From Variovorax beijingensis (GTDB taxonomy: Bacteria; Pseudomonadota; Gammaproteobacteria; Burkholderiales; Burkholderiaceae_C), in the NCBI RefSeq assembly GCF_007828835.1, contig NZ_VIVL01000002.1, forward strand, positions 620,001-684,000: a DNA stretch of 64,000 bases. The letters are read 5' to 3'. Positions 45,950-55,300 of the stretch are shown here, one piece after another. The position numbers and the translations under genes are program-made. Positions within the stretch are counted from its first letter, which is position 1, and each line of letters opens with the position of its first letter. The notes under the pieces are model-generated. The model was not told the DNA's origin. It ran no database searches and worked only from the letters and a program-made list of their open reading frames with translations.

Positions 45950-48142
45950 ATGGCTGAGCGTTCGTTCGTCGAAGAAGTCAAGAAGCTGCGGCTTTCTGGC
46001 GGAGATGTGTTTCGCGGTGAAGGCATTCTGGCGGTCACCAAGGCCTTGCTCGAATCGGGAGTTTCCTATGTGGCGGGGTACCAGGGGGCACCCATCTCGC
46101 ACCTGATGGACGTGCTGGCCGATGCGCAGGACATCCTGGCCGAGCAGGGCATCCGCTTCGAGAACAGCGCGAGCGAGGCCACCGCGGCCGCCACGCTGGC
46201 CGCTTCCGTCAACTATCCATTGCGCGGCGCCGTCACCTTCAAGGCTACCGTGGGTACCAACGTGGCCTCGGACGCGCTGGCCAACCTGGCCTCGGGCGGC
46301 GTGACCGGCGGCGCGCTGATCATCGTGGGCGAGGACTACGGCGAGGGCTCCTCGATCATGCAGGAGCGCAGCCATGCCTTCGCGATGAAGTCGCAGATCT
46401 GGCTGCTCGATCCGCGGCCCAACCTGCCGAGCATCGTCGATGCGGTGAAGCAGGGCTTCGACCTTTCGGAAGCGAGCCATACGCCCGTGATGCTGCAGCT
46501 GCGCATCCGCGCCTGCCACGTGCACGGCCACTTCATTGCCGGCGACAACAAGCGCGCGAAGTTCACGCTCAAGGACGCGCTCGAGAATCCGCGGCGCGAC
46601 GTCGGCCGCATCGTGCTGCCGCCCGCGAGCTTCGTGCACGAGCAGGAGAAGGTGCGGGACCGCTGGCCCGCGGCCGTGCGCTTCATCGAGGAGCGCAAGC
46701 TCAACGAATTCTTCTCCGAGGACGCCGACGACATCGGCATCATCGTGCAGGGCGGCAGCTACAACACGCTGCTGCGCGCACTCGAGCGGCTCGGCCTGGC
46801 CGACGTGTACGGCAACACCCAGGTGCCGCTCTACGTGATGAACGTGGCCTACCCCGTCATCGAGAGCGAGGTGATCCGCTTCTGCGAAGGCAAGCGTGCG
46901 GTGCTGGTCGTGGAAGAGGGCCAGCCCAACTTCGTCGAGCAGAACCTCGCGACCATCCTGCGCCAGGCCGGCTCCACCACCGCGCTGCATGGCAAGGACA
47001 TGCTGCCCGTGGCCGGCGAGTACACCGCATCCGAACTGCTGAAGGGCGCGCGCAGCTTCTGCGAGCGCTACGAACGCCTGGCGCCGCTGCCGGTGCCCGT
47101 GCCGGTGCGCAAGGTGATCCCGCTGAAGGAGGTGGCCGCCATCGGCGTCGATGCCGCACCTGAGCCGGCCATGCCGTCCTCCTCGCTTGCCGAGGTCGTG
47201 CATGCGCGCCCGCCGGGCTTTTGCACCGGCTGCCCCGAGCGGCCGATCTTCAGCGCGATGAAGCTGGTCGAGCGCGAGCTCGGTGCGCACCACGTGAGCG
47301 CCGACATCGGCTGCCATCTGTTCTCGATCCTGCCGCCCTTCAACATCGGCAACACGACCATGGGCTACGGGCTCGGCGGCGCCGGCGCCTCGGCGCTCAA
47401 TGCGCCGGCAGGCAAGCGCGCGATCTCGATGATGGGCGACGGCGGCTTCTGGCACAACGGCCTGACCAGCGGCGTGGCGAATTCCGTCTTCAACAAGAGC
47501 GACAACCTCACCATCGTCGTCGACAACAACTACACCTCGGCCACGGGCGGCCAGGACATCCTCTCGTCGAACGCCGTCAACAGGACGCGCAGCACCGGCC
47601 ACGAGATCGAGCGCGCCGTGCGCGGCGTGGGCGTCGAGTGGGTGAAGACGATGCGCCGCACCTACGACGTCGCCGGCATGCGCGACGCGCTGAAAGAAGC
47701 GCTGACCACGACGAAGAAGGGCCCCAAGGTCCTGATCGCGCAATCGGAATGCATGCTCAACAAGCAGCGCCGCGAGAAGCCGCTGGTGCGCAAGGCCATC
47801 GCCGACGGCAAGCGCATGGTGCGCGAGAAGTTCGGCGTCGATTCAGACACCTGCACTGGCGACCACTCGTGCATCCGCCTGTCGGGCTGCCCCTCGCTGT
47901 CGATCAAGCCCAACCCCGATCCGCTGCGCACCGATCCGGTGGCCACGGTGCTCGACAGCTGCGTGGGCTGCGGCGTCTGCGGCGAGGTCTCGCATGCCGC
48001 GGTGCTGTGCCCCTCGTTCTACAAGGCGCAGATCGTGAGCAACCCGAGCCGCTGGGACCTGCTGCGCGAGCGCCTGCGCGCCACGATCATCGGCTGGCTG
48101 CAGCGCGGCGAAGCGCGCCGCCGCGAAACCTATGCCCTCTGA
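45950..48142 (+). CDS. iorA: Indolepyruvate ferredoxin oxidoreductase-type alpha subunit
   Basis: 730 residues. The TPP-binding region has GDGGFWHNGLTSG and DNNYTSATGGQDIL; the C-terminus carries iron-sulfur cysteines in CTGDHSCIRLSGCPS and CVGCGVCGEVSHAAVLCPS. Enzymes of this type oxidatively decarboxylate aryl 2-oxoacids to aryl-acyl-CoA with ferredoxin. The ATG at 45950 follows AAGGA. It heads the cluster and overlaps iorB by 11 bases. In this context the substrate might be an indolic or 2-aminophenyl 2-oxoacid; unproven. Confidence 0.9.
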   Translation: MAERSFVEEVKKLRLSGGDVFRGEGILAVTKALLESGVSYVAGYQGAPISHLMDVLADAQDILAEQGIRFENSASEATAAATLAASVNYPLRGAVTFKATVGTNVASDALANLASGGVTGGALIIVGEDYGEGSSIMQERSHAFAMKSQIWLLDPRPNLPSIVDAVKQGFDLSEASHTPVMLQLRIRACHVHGHFIAGDNKRAKFTLKDALENPRRDVGRIVLPPASFVHEQEKVRDRWPAAVRFIEERKLNEFFSEDADDIGIIVQGGSYNTLLRALERLGLADVYGNTQVPLYVMNVAYPVIESEVIRFCEGKRAVLVVEEGQPNFVEQNLATILRQAGSTTALHGKDMLPVAGEYTASELLKGARSFCERYERLAPLPVPVPVRKVIPLKEVAAIGVDAAPEPAMPSSSLAEVVHARPPGFCTGCPERPIFSAMKLVERELGAHHVSADIGCHLFSILPPFNIGNTTMGYGLGGAGASALNAPAGKRAISMMGDGGFWHNGLTSGVANSVFNKSDNLTIVVDNNYTSATGGQDILSSNAVNRTRSTGHEIERAVRGVGVEWVKTMRRTYDVAGMRDALKEALTTTKKGPKVLIAQSECMLNKQRREKPLVRKAIADGKRMVREKFGVDSDTCTGDHSCIRLSGCPSLSIKPNPDPLRTDPVATVLDSCVGCGVCGEVSHAAVLCPSFYKAQIVSNPSRWDLLRERLRATIIGWLQRGEARRRETYAL

Positions 48143-49655
48143 CGCGATGACGAACAAGGCGCAACCGATAAAAATCGCGATCCTTGCCATGGGCGGGGAA
48201 GGAGGCGGCGTGCTGGCCGACTGGATCGTCGACATGGGCGAGGCCAATGGCTACGTCGCGCAGACCACCTCGGTGCCCGGCGTCGCGCAGCGCACCGGCG
48301 CGACCATCTACTACGTCGAGCTGTATCCCAATGCGCAGGCCGAGGCGGATGGCGGCCGTCCCGTGCTCGCGCTGATGCCGCTGCCGGGCGACGTCGACGT
48401 GGTGCTGGCCTCGGAGCTCATGGAGGCGGGGCGTGCGGTGCAGCGCGGACTCGTCACGAGCGACCGCACCACGTTGATCGCCTCCACGCACCGCGTGTTC
48501 TCGATCGCCGAGAAGAGCGCGCTCGGCGACGGCCGCGTCGACAGCGCGCAGCTGCTCGCGCACACCGCGCGGGCCGCCAAGCGCTTCATCCGCTTCGACA
48601 TGGCGCAAGCCGCCGAAGCTGCGGGCAGCGTGATCAGCGCCGTGCTGTTCGGCGCGCTGGCCGGCTCGGGCGTGCTGCCGTTCAGCCGCGCGCAGTTCGA
48701 GGCCACCATCGAGCGCGGTGGTGTGGGCGTGAAGCCCAGCCTCAAGGCCTTTGGTGCGGCGTTTGCGCGTGCGCAGGGCGGCGACGACGGCGAGGCGCCG
48801 CCGGAACCGGTGGCTGCCGTGCCAACGCCGCAGCCGCGCCATCCGGCCGTGCGCGCATTGGTCGAGCGCGTGCAGCGCGAGTTTCCCGGTGCAGCCCACG
48901 ACTTGCTGCTCGAAGGCGTGCGCCGCCTGATCGACTACCAGGACACGGCCTACGCCAGCCTGTATCTCGACCGCATGGCCGCCGTCGCAGCGCTGCCGGG
49001 CCATGGCGAGCATCGGCTGCTGCGCGAAACCGCGCGCCATCTCGCGCTCTGGATGTCGTACGAAGACACGGCCCGTGTGGCCGCGCTCAAGACCCGCGCC
49101 ACCCGCTTCGAGCGCGTGCGCGGCGAGGCGCGAGTGCAGCCCGGCCAGGTGCTCGCCATCAACGAGTACATGCATCCGCGCCTGCAGGAAATCTGCGAGA
49201 CACTGCCGGGCGGCCTGGGCCGCTGGCTCATGAATTCCACGCTGCCGAAGAAGATCGTCGAGCGCTTCACGCAGCGCGGCCGCGTGATCCAGACCAGCTC
49301 GCTGCGCGGCTACCTGATGCTGCGCACCGTGGCCGCCATGAAGCGCTGGCGCCGCTCGACCATGCGCTATGCGGAGGAGAACCGCCGCATCGAGGAATGG
49401 CTGCAGCGCATTGCCGCCACCGCGCAGTGCAACCCCGAACTGGCCGTCGAGCTCGCGCAGTGCCAGCGCCTGGTCAAGGGCTACAGCGACACGCACGAAC
49501 GCGGCATCCGCAACTACGACACCGTGATGCGCGCGGTCGAGCGCGCCGGTGCGGCGCTGGCCCCGGCCACGCTGCGCGAGCTGCGCGATGCGGCGCTGGC
49601 CGACGAACACGGCCACAAGCTGCAGGCTGCGCTGGCGCAGCACGCATTGGCCTGA
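48132..49655 (+). CDS. iorB: Indolepyruvate oxidoreductase-type beta subunit with C-terminal extension
   Basis: 507 residues. The first ~190 form the gamma-type 2-oxoacid oxidoreductase domain (IAILAMGGEGGGVLADWIVDM, TTSVPGVAQRTGATIYYVELYP). The remaining ~300 are helical, DUF6537-like, containing YQDTAYASLYLDRM and EYMHPRLQEICETLPGGLG, an arrangement seen in proteobacterial IorB. An in-frame ATG at 48147 (MTNKAQPIKIAIL) is an equally good start; neither has a clear ribosome-binding site. Confidence 0.88.
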   Translation: MPSDAMTNKAQPIKIAILAMGGEGGGVLADWIVDMGEANGYVAQTTSVPGVAQRTGATIYYVELYPNAQAEADGGRPVLALMPLPGDVDVVLASELMEAGRAVQRGLVTSDRTTLIASTHRVFSIAEKSALGDGRVDSAQLLAHTARAAKRFIRFDMAQAAEAAGSVISAVLFGALAGSGVLPFSRAQFEATIERGGVGVKPSLKAFGAAFARAQGGDDGEAPPEPVAAVPTPQPRHPAVRALVERVQREFPGAAHDLLLEGVRRLIDYQDTAYASLYLDRMAAVAALPGHGEHRLLRETARHLALWMSYEDTARVAALKTRATRFERVRGEARVQPGQVLAINEYMHPRLQEICETLPGGLGRWLMNSTLPKKIVERFTQRGRVIQTSSLRGYLMLRTVAAMKRWRRSTMRYAEENRRIEEWLQRIAATAQCNPELAVELAQCQRLVKGYSDTHERGIRNYDTVMRAVERAGAALAPATLRELRDAALADEHGHKLQAALAQHALA

Positions 49656-49675
49656 AGAGACACAACGGACGCACG

Positions 49676-50668
49676 ATGACCGCTCCCACCGCCACGCTCC
49701 AGCTTCGCGTTGCCGAAGCGCGCCAGCTCAATCCGCTGATCCGCATGCTGCGGCTGCACGCCGAGGATGGCCGCGCGCTGCCTGGCTTTGCGGCGGGCGC
49801 CCACATCCGCGTGCAGGTCTCGTTGCCCGACGGCAAGACCGACTGGCGCCACTATTCGCTGATCAACTTTGCAACGGCGCGCAACGCCACCAACGCGCCG
49901 ACGGAATACGTGATCGCCGTGCGCAAGGAGGCCGAGGGCCGTGGCGGCTCGCGCTTCATGCACGAGCAGCTGAAAGAGGGCGACACCCTCGCCATCGAGG
50001 CGCCGAAGAACGACTTTCCGCTGCACACCGGCCCCGGCGGCTCGGTGCTGGTGGCGGGTGGCATCGGCGTCACGCCGCTCGCCACCATGGCCGCGCGCCG
50101 CCGCGCCGAGGGCGCCCCGGTGCGCATGCACTATGCCGGCCGCAGCCGCGAGTTGATGGCCTTTTTGCCTGAACTGCAGGCGCTGCTCGGCGACGACCTG
50201 CGCGTGCATGCCGATGCCGAAGCCGGCGCACCGCTGGACATCGACGCGTTGCTCGACGGCGTGCCCGCCGGCGACCGCCTCTACGTCTGCGGTCCCAAGC
50301 TCATGCTCGACGCCATGCTGGCCCGCACCCAGGCGCGCGGCTGGGAGCACGACCGCGTGCACTTCGAGCTCTTCACCGAGCCGGTCGCGGAAGAGGGCGA
50401 CCAGCCCTTCGAGGTGGAACTCGCGCAATCGGGCCAGCGCTTCACCGTGCGGGCCGACCAGAGCATCCTCGACTGCCTGATCGAGCACGGCTGCGACCCG
50501 ATGTTCGACTGCAAGCGCGGCGAATGCGGCGTGTGCGCCACGCCCGTGCTCGAAGGCGAGATCGACCACCGCGACTACGTGCTGACCGCCCGCGAAAAGG
50601 CGGAGGGCACTGTCATGCAGATCTGCATCTCGCGTGCCAAAGGTGCGCGCCTGGTGCTCGATATCTGA
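49676..50668 (+). CDS. Rieske oxygenase reductase (phthalate-dioxygenase-reductase type)
   Basis: 330 residues in the order flavin domain (HYSLINFAT), NAD domain (LVAGGIGVTPLATMAARRR, LYVCGPKLMLDAML) and C-terminal plant-type [2Fe-2S] ferredoxin (CKRGECGVC plus a distal Cys in VMQICIS). It passes electrons from NAD(P)H to the terminal oxygenase encoded 16 bases downstream and possibly to the second oxygenase at 60.5 kb, which has no reductase of its own here. This corresponds to the iacF/iadC-like position of auxin loci. Confidence 0.93.
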   Translation: MTAPTATLQLRVAEARQLNPLIRMLRLHAEDGRALPGFAAGAHIRVQVSLPDGKTDWRHYSLINFATARNATNAPTEYVIAVRKEAEGRGGSRFMHEQLKEGDTLAIEAPKNDFPLHTGPGGSVLVAGGIGVTPLATMAARRRAEGAPVRMHYAGRSRELMAFLPELQALLGDDLRVHADAEAGAPLDIDALLDGVPAGDRLYVCGPKLMLDAMLARTQARGWEHDRVHFELFTEPVAEEGDQPFEVELAQSGQRFTVRADQSILDCLIEHGCDPMFDCKRGECGVCATPVLEGEIDHRDYVLTAREKAEGTVMQICISRAKGARLVLDI

Positions 50669-50684
50669 AGGAGCCACGAGAACC

Positions 50685-51998
50685 ATGACCTCGTACAGAG
50701 ACAACCCCGATGCCATCCGCGCGCTGGTGCAGAACGACCGCGTGCATCGCGACCTGTACACCAGCCAGGAACTGTTCGAGCTGGAGCAGGAGCACTTCTT
50801 TGCCAACACCTGGAACTACGTCGGCCACGAGAGCCAGCTGCCGAAGCCCGGCGACTGGATCAGCAACGAGATCGCCGGTCGTCCGCTGATCGTCGTTCGC
50901 CACGCCGACGGCAGCGTGCGCGCGATGATGAACCGCTGCGCGCACAAGGGGTCGCGGCTGGTGAACGGACCTTGCGGCAACACCGGCAAGTTCTTCCGCT
51001 GCCCGTACCACGCCTGGACCTTCAAAACCGACGGTGCGCTGCTCGCCATTCCGCTGAAGACCGGCTACGAGAACACCGAGCTGCACGCGTGCGAATCGGC
51101 CAAGGGACTGACCACGCTCAGCCATGTGCGCAGCCACCGCGGCTTCATCTTCGTGAAGATCAATGATGCGGGGCCGGACTTCGACGACTACTTCGGCGAT
51201 TCGCTGAGCTCCATCGACAACATGGCCGACCGTTCGCCCGAGGGCGAACTCGAGATCGCGGGCGGCTGCCTGCGCTTCATGCACCAGTGCAACTGGAAGA
51301 TGTTCGTCGAGAACCTCAACGACACCATGCACCCCATGGTGGCGCACGAGTCCTCGGCCGGCACTGCCAAGCGCATGTGGGCCGACAAGCCCGTCGACGA
51401 GCCCAAGCCCATGGCGGTCGAGCAGTTCGTGCCCTTCATGTCCGACTACAAGTTCTTCGAGGACATGGGCATCCGCACCTACGACAACGGCCACAGCTTC
51501 ACGGGCGTGCACTTCAGCATCCACAGCAAGTACAAGGCCATCCCGGCCTATGACGACGCCATGAAGGCGCGCTACGGCGAGGAAAAAACCGCGCAGATCC
51601 TCGGCATGGCGCGCCACAACACGGTGTACTACCCGAACCTCACGATCAAGGGCGCGATTCAGGCGATCCGCGTGGTCAAGCCGATCTCGGCCGACAGGAC
51701 CCTGATCGAGAGCTGGACCTTCCGCCTCAAGGGCGCGCCGCCCGAGCTGCTGCAGCGCACCACCATGTACAACCGGCTCATCAACTCGCCGTTCTCGGTG
51801 GTGGGGCATGACGACCTGCAGGCCTACCGCGGCATGCAGGCCGGCCTGCACGCGAGCGGCAACGAGTGGGTGAGCCTGCATCGCAACTATGACCCGTCGG
51901 AGCTGAAGGGCGGAGAGATCACCACGGGCGGCACCAACGAGCTGCCGATGCGCAACCAGTACCGCGCATGGGTCCAGCGCATGACGGAGACCATGTGA
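50685..51998 (+). CDS. iadD: Rieske dioxygenase alpha subunit 1 (IadD-like)
   Basis: 437 residues. Rieske [2Fe-2S] ligands are C85-x-H87 (NRCAHKG) and C106-x2-H109 (CPYHAW); the mononuclear iron site is D213-x2-H216-x4-H221 (LNDTMHPMVAHE). It belongs to the benzoate/anthranilate/IAA group with a small beta subunit. In Variovorax the IadDE Rieske pair is known to be necessary and sufficient for indole-3-acetate degradation; position after the reductase makes this the likelier IadD than the 60.5-kb copy. The substrate is inferred. GGAG precedes the ATG. Confidence 0.85.
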   Translation: MTSYRDNPDAIRALVQNDRVHRDLYTSQELFELEQEHFFANTWNYVGHESQLPKPGDWISNEIAGRPLIVVRHADGSVRAMMNRCAHKGSRLVNGPCGNTGKFFRCPYHAWTFKTDGALLAIPLKTGYENTELHACESAKGLTTLSHVRSHRGFIFVKINDAGPDFDDYFGDSLSSIDNMADRSPEGELEIAGGCLRFMHQCNWKMFVENLNDTMHPMVAHESSAGTAKRMWADKPVDEPKPMAVEQFVPFMSDYKFFEDMGIRTYDNGHSFTGVHFSIHSKYKAIPAYDDAMKARYGEEKTAQILGMARHNTVYYPNLTIKGAIQAIRVVKPISADRTLIESWTFRLKGAPPELLQRTTMYNRLINSPFSVVGHDDLQAYRGMQAGLHASGNEWVSLHRNYDPSELKGGEITTGGTNELPMRNQYRAWVQRMTETM

Positions 51999-52486
51999 TG
52001 GCCGGCATCGAAGTCACCCGCCAGGTCCTGATCGATTTCGTCGTGAACGAAGCGCACCTGCTCGACACGCGCCGCTACGAGGAGTGGAACGCGCTCTTTA
52101 CCGACGATGCCTTCTACTGGGTGCCGCTGGTTCCCGACCAGGAAGACGGCCTCAACCACACCTCGCATCTCTACGAGGACAAGCTGCTGCGCGACCTGCG
52201 CATCGAGCGTCTCAAGAGTCCGCGTGCCTTTTCGCAGCAGCCGCCGAGCCGCTGCCACCATCTGCTGCAGATGCCGGTGGTCGAGCAGTTCGATGCCGAA
52301 GCCAACCGCTTCGTGGTGCGCACCGAATTCCACTACACCGAATCGCAGGGCGACGAACTGCAGTTCTACGTCGGCACCTTCTTCCATCACCTCACGGTGC
52401 AGGACGGCGCGCTGCGCATGACGCTCAAGCGCGTCAACCTGCTCAACTGCGACGCGGCGCTGCCGGCCGTGCAGCTCTTCATCTAG
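51998..52486 (+). CDS. iadE: Rieske dioxygenase beta subunit 1 (IadE-like)
   Basis: 162 residues of the ring-hydroxylating dioxygenase beta family (cystatin-like fold): VVNEAHLLDTRRYEEWNALFTDD at the N-terminus and KRVNLLNCDAALPAVQLFI at the C-terminus. It has no metal site and stabilises the alpha3-beta3 hexamer. The start overlaps the alpha stop by one base (TGATG), ensuring coupled synthesis. Confidence 0.9.
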   Translation: MAGIEVTRQVLIDFVVNEAHLLDTRRYEEWNALFTDDAFYWVPLVPDQEDGLNHTSHLYEDKLLRDLRIERLKSPRAFSQQPPSRCHHLLQMPVVEQFDAEANRFVVRTEFHYTESQGDELQFYVGTFFHHLTVQDGALRMTLKRVNLLNCDAALPAVQLFI

Positions 52487-52493
52487 GGACGCA

Positions 52494-54131
52494 ATGCAAG
52501 ACGCCACAGTCCGGGCCACCGTCCACCAGGTCTTCGCAGCCACCGCGGCCCGCGCGCCACAGGCCGAGTTCCTGTTCACCGAATCGGTGACCGCAGCCGC
52601 CTACGGCATTACGGCAGGCGCCATTCGCTGGGGCGAGGCTGCCGCCGAGGTCGAGCGCCTTCGCGCGGCCTACGCGCAAGCGGGCTACGGCCATGGCCAC
52701 CGCGTCGGCCTGTTGCTGGAGAACCGGCCCGCATTCCTTTTCCACTGGTTCGCACTCAACGCACTGGGTGCGAGCGTGGTGCCGATCAACGCGGAGATGC
52801 GCTCGGCCGAACTGGTCTACCTGATCGGCCACAGCGAAATCGGCCTGGCAGTGACGCTGCCGGAGCGCGCCGGAGACCTGCGCGCGGCGGCTGCACAGGC
52901 CGGCGTGGCCTTCGAGACGATGGGCCCCGACGACGAGGTGCCGCGTGCGAGGACCAGCGCGCCGCGCGCCCGCGAGCCCATCGGCGCCGACACCGAATGC
53001 GGCCTGCTCTACACCTCGGGCACCACCGGCCGCCCCAAGGGCTGCATCCTGAGCAACGCCTACTTCCTGCGCGCCGGCGAGTGGTATGCGGCGCTCGACG
53101 GCGTCTGCAGCATCCGGAGCGATGCCGAGCGCGTCATCACGCCGCTGCCGCTCAACCACATGAACGCGATGGCCTTCTCCACGATGGTGGTGCTGGTCGC
53201 GGGCGGCTGCCTGGTGCAGCTCGACCGCTTCCATCCGAAGACCTGGCTCGCGAGCGCACGCGAAAGCGGCGCGACCATTGCGCACTACCTGGGCGTGATG
53301 CCCGCGATGCTGCTTTCCGCTCCGGCATCGGCGGCCGACCGCGACCATGCGATCCGCTGGGGCTTCGGTGCCGGCGTCGACCGCAAGAACCACGCGCCCT
53401 TCGAAGAACGCTTCGGCTTCCCGTTGGTCGAGGCCTGGGCCATGACCGAGACCGGCGCGGCCGCCTGCATCATGGCCAATCGCGAGCCGCGGCTCGTGGG
53501 CACCAGCTGCTTCGGCCGGCAGGAGGACTTTGTCGAGATCCGCCTGGTGGGTGAAGACGGCGATGAAGTCGGCGTCGATGCGCCCGGCGAGTTGCTGGTG
53601 CGTTCGGCCGGCAGCGACCCGAAGCGCTATTTCTTCTCGGGCTATCTGAAGGACGACGACGCCACGCGCGAAGCCTGGGCCGGCGGCTGGTTCCACACCG
53701 GCGACCTGGTGCGCCGCGATGCCGAAGGCAACTTCTTCTTCGTCGACCGCAAGAAGAACGTGATCCGCCGCAGCGGCGAGAACATCTCGGCCGTCGAAGT
53801 GGAGAGCGTGCTCAACCAGCACCCGGCGGTGAAGGCTTCGGCCGTGGCCGCCACGCCCGACGCGGTGCGCGGAGACGAGGTGCTGGCCTGCATCGTGGTG
53901 CGCGAAGGCGCCGATGCATCGCAGCGCGAGCAGCTCGCCGCCAGCATCGTCGAGCATGCGCTCGCGCAGCTGGCCTACTACAAGGCGCCGGGCTACGTGG
54001 CCTTCGTCGATGCGCTGCCGCTCACGCCGTCGCAGAAGATCCAGCGCGGGCAGCTGCGCGAGATGGCGCAGTCGCTGCCGGGGCAGAGCCATTGCATCGA
54101 CACGCGCGCGATGAAAAAGAGGCAGGCATGA
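52494..54131 (+). CDS. AMP-forming acyl/aryl-CoA ligase
   Basis: 545 residues of the ANL superfamily. The P-loop is LLYTSGTTGRPKG; GYLKDDDATREAWAGGWFHTGDLVRRD and the hinge FFVDRKKNVIRRSGENIS follow, with the catalytic Lys in PLTPSQKIQRGQLRE. It makes a CoA thioester from an (aryl)carboxylate of the pathway. It begins 7 bases after the beta subunit gene and overlaps the thiolase-like gene (ATGA). Confidence 0.92.
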   Translation: MQDATVRATVHQVFAATAARAPQAEFLFTESVTAAAYGITAGAIRWGEAAAEVERLRAAYAQAGYGHGHRVGLLLENRPAFLFHWFALNALGASVVPINAEMRSAELVYLIGHSEIGLAVTLPERAGDLRAAAAQAGVAFETMGPDDEVPRARTSAPRAREPIGADTECGLLYTSGTTGRPKGCILSNAYFLRAGEWYAALDGVCSIRSDAERVITPLPLNHMNAMAFSTMVVLVAGGCLVQLDRFHPKTWLASARESGATIAHYLGVMPAMLLSAPASAADRDHAIRWGFGAGVDRKNHAPFEERFGFPLVEAWAMTETGAAACIMANREPRLVGTSCFGRQEDFVEIRLVGEDGDEVGVDAPGELLVRSAGSDPKRYFFSGYLKDDDATREAWAGGWFHTGDLVRRDAEGNFFFVDRKKNVIRRSGENISAVEVESVLNQHPAVKASAVAATPDAVRGDEVLACIVVREGADASQREQLAASIVEHALAQLAYYKAPGYVAFVDALPLTPSQKIQRGQLREMAQSLPGQSHCIDTRAMKKRQA

Positions 54132-55300
54132 CGAAGCAGCGGCTCTCCTACGAAGGCGTCGCGGTGGCCGTGCCGGTCACGGTGCCTTATGTGCGCTACT
54201 CCACGCGCACCGCGCACTGGTTCATCGGGCAGGCCATCGAGGCGCTGGTCGAAGCCAGCGGCGTGGCCAAGGAGCAGATCGATGGCCTCTGCCTCAGCAG
54301 CTTCTCGCTTGCGCCCGACACCGCCGTGGGCGTCACGCAGCACCTGGGCCTGTCGCCGCGCTGGCTCGACCATGTGCCGACCGGTGGCGCCTCGGGCGTG
54401 ATGTGCCTGCGCCGCGCCGCGCGCGCCGTGCAGGCGGGTGATGCCGACATCGTGGCCTGCGTGGGGGCCGACACCAATCATGTCGACTCCTTCCGCCAGA
54501 CGCTGGGCAGCTTCAGCAACTTCGCGCGCGATGCGAGCTATCCCTACGGTTCGGGCGGGCCCAACTCGATCTTCGCCTTCATCACGGCCAACTACATGCG
54601 CACCTACGGCGCGAAGCGCGAGGACTTCGGCCGCATCTGCGTCGACCAGCGGACCAATGCGCTCGGCAACCCGAACGCGATGTTCAAGAAGGGCCTCACG
54701 CTCGACGAGTACATGGCCGCGCGGCCGATCTCGGACCCGATCCATCTTTTCGACTGCGTGATGCCCTGCGCGGGTGCCGACGCCTTCCTCGTGATGAGCG
54801 AGGAGCGCGCGCGAGACCTCGGTCTTGCGCACGTGGTGATCCGCGGCGCCATCGAACGCCACAACGCCTATGCCGAAGACCCGGTGATGGTGCAGGGCGG
54901 CTGGCGCATGGACCGCGACGACCTCTACGCGCAGGCCGGCATCCAGCCCGCGGAACTCGACTTCGTGCAGACCTACGACGACTACCCCGTCATCGTGATG
55001 ATGCAGTTCGAGGACCTGGGCTTCTGCGAGAAGGGCGAGGGCCCGGCCTTCGTGCAATCGCACACCCTGACCTTCGACGGCAGCTTTCCGAACAACACGA
55101 GCGGGGGGCAGCTCTCGGCCGGGCAGGCCGGTGCGGCGGGCGGCTTCCTCGGCATGGTCGAGGCGATCCGGCAGCTCACGGACCAAGCCGGACAACGCGC
55201 AGTGCCGAACGCCCGACTGGGCCTCGTCGCCGGCTTCGGCATGGTCACTTACGACCGCTGCCTGTGCACAGGCGCCGTCATTCTCGGGAGATCGGCATGA
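54128..55300 (+). CDS. Thiolase-fold protein lacking the nucleophilic Cys (possible retro-aldolase)
   Basis: 390 residues of the SCP-x/Ltp2-like thiolase branch. Where thiolases have a CASG nucleophile motif, this protein has VPTGGASG (84-90), with Gly87 in the Cys position; the GHPxG histidine is Gln333 (SAGQAGAAGG), and near the second Cys region there is Y375 (GMVTYDR). Loss of these residues with a DUF35 partner next door is the pattern of Ltp2-type retro-aldolases, so C-C cleavage by aldol chemistry is suggested. Overlaps of 4 bases on both sides couple it to the ligase and the DUF35 fusion. Confidence 0.85.
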   Translation: MTKQRLSYEGVAVAVPVTVPYVRYSTRTAHWFIGQAIEALVEASGVAKEQIDGLCLSSFSLAPDTAVGVTQHLGLSPRWLDHVPTGGASGVMCLRRAARAVQAGDADIVACVGADTNHVDSFRQTLGSFSNFARDASYPYGSGGPNSIFAFITANYMRTYGAKREDFGRICVDQRTNALGNPNAMFKKGLTLDEYMAARPISDPIHLFDCVMPCAGADAFLVMSEERARDLGLAHVVIRGAIERHNAYAEDPVMVQGGWRMDRDDLYAQAGIQPAELDFVQTYDDYPVIVMMQFEDLGFCEKGEGPAFVQSHTLTFDGSFPNNTSGGQLSAGQAGAAGGFLGMVEAIRQLTDQAGQRAVPNARLGLVAGFGMVTYDRCLCTGAVILGRSA

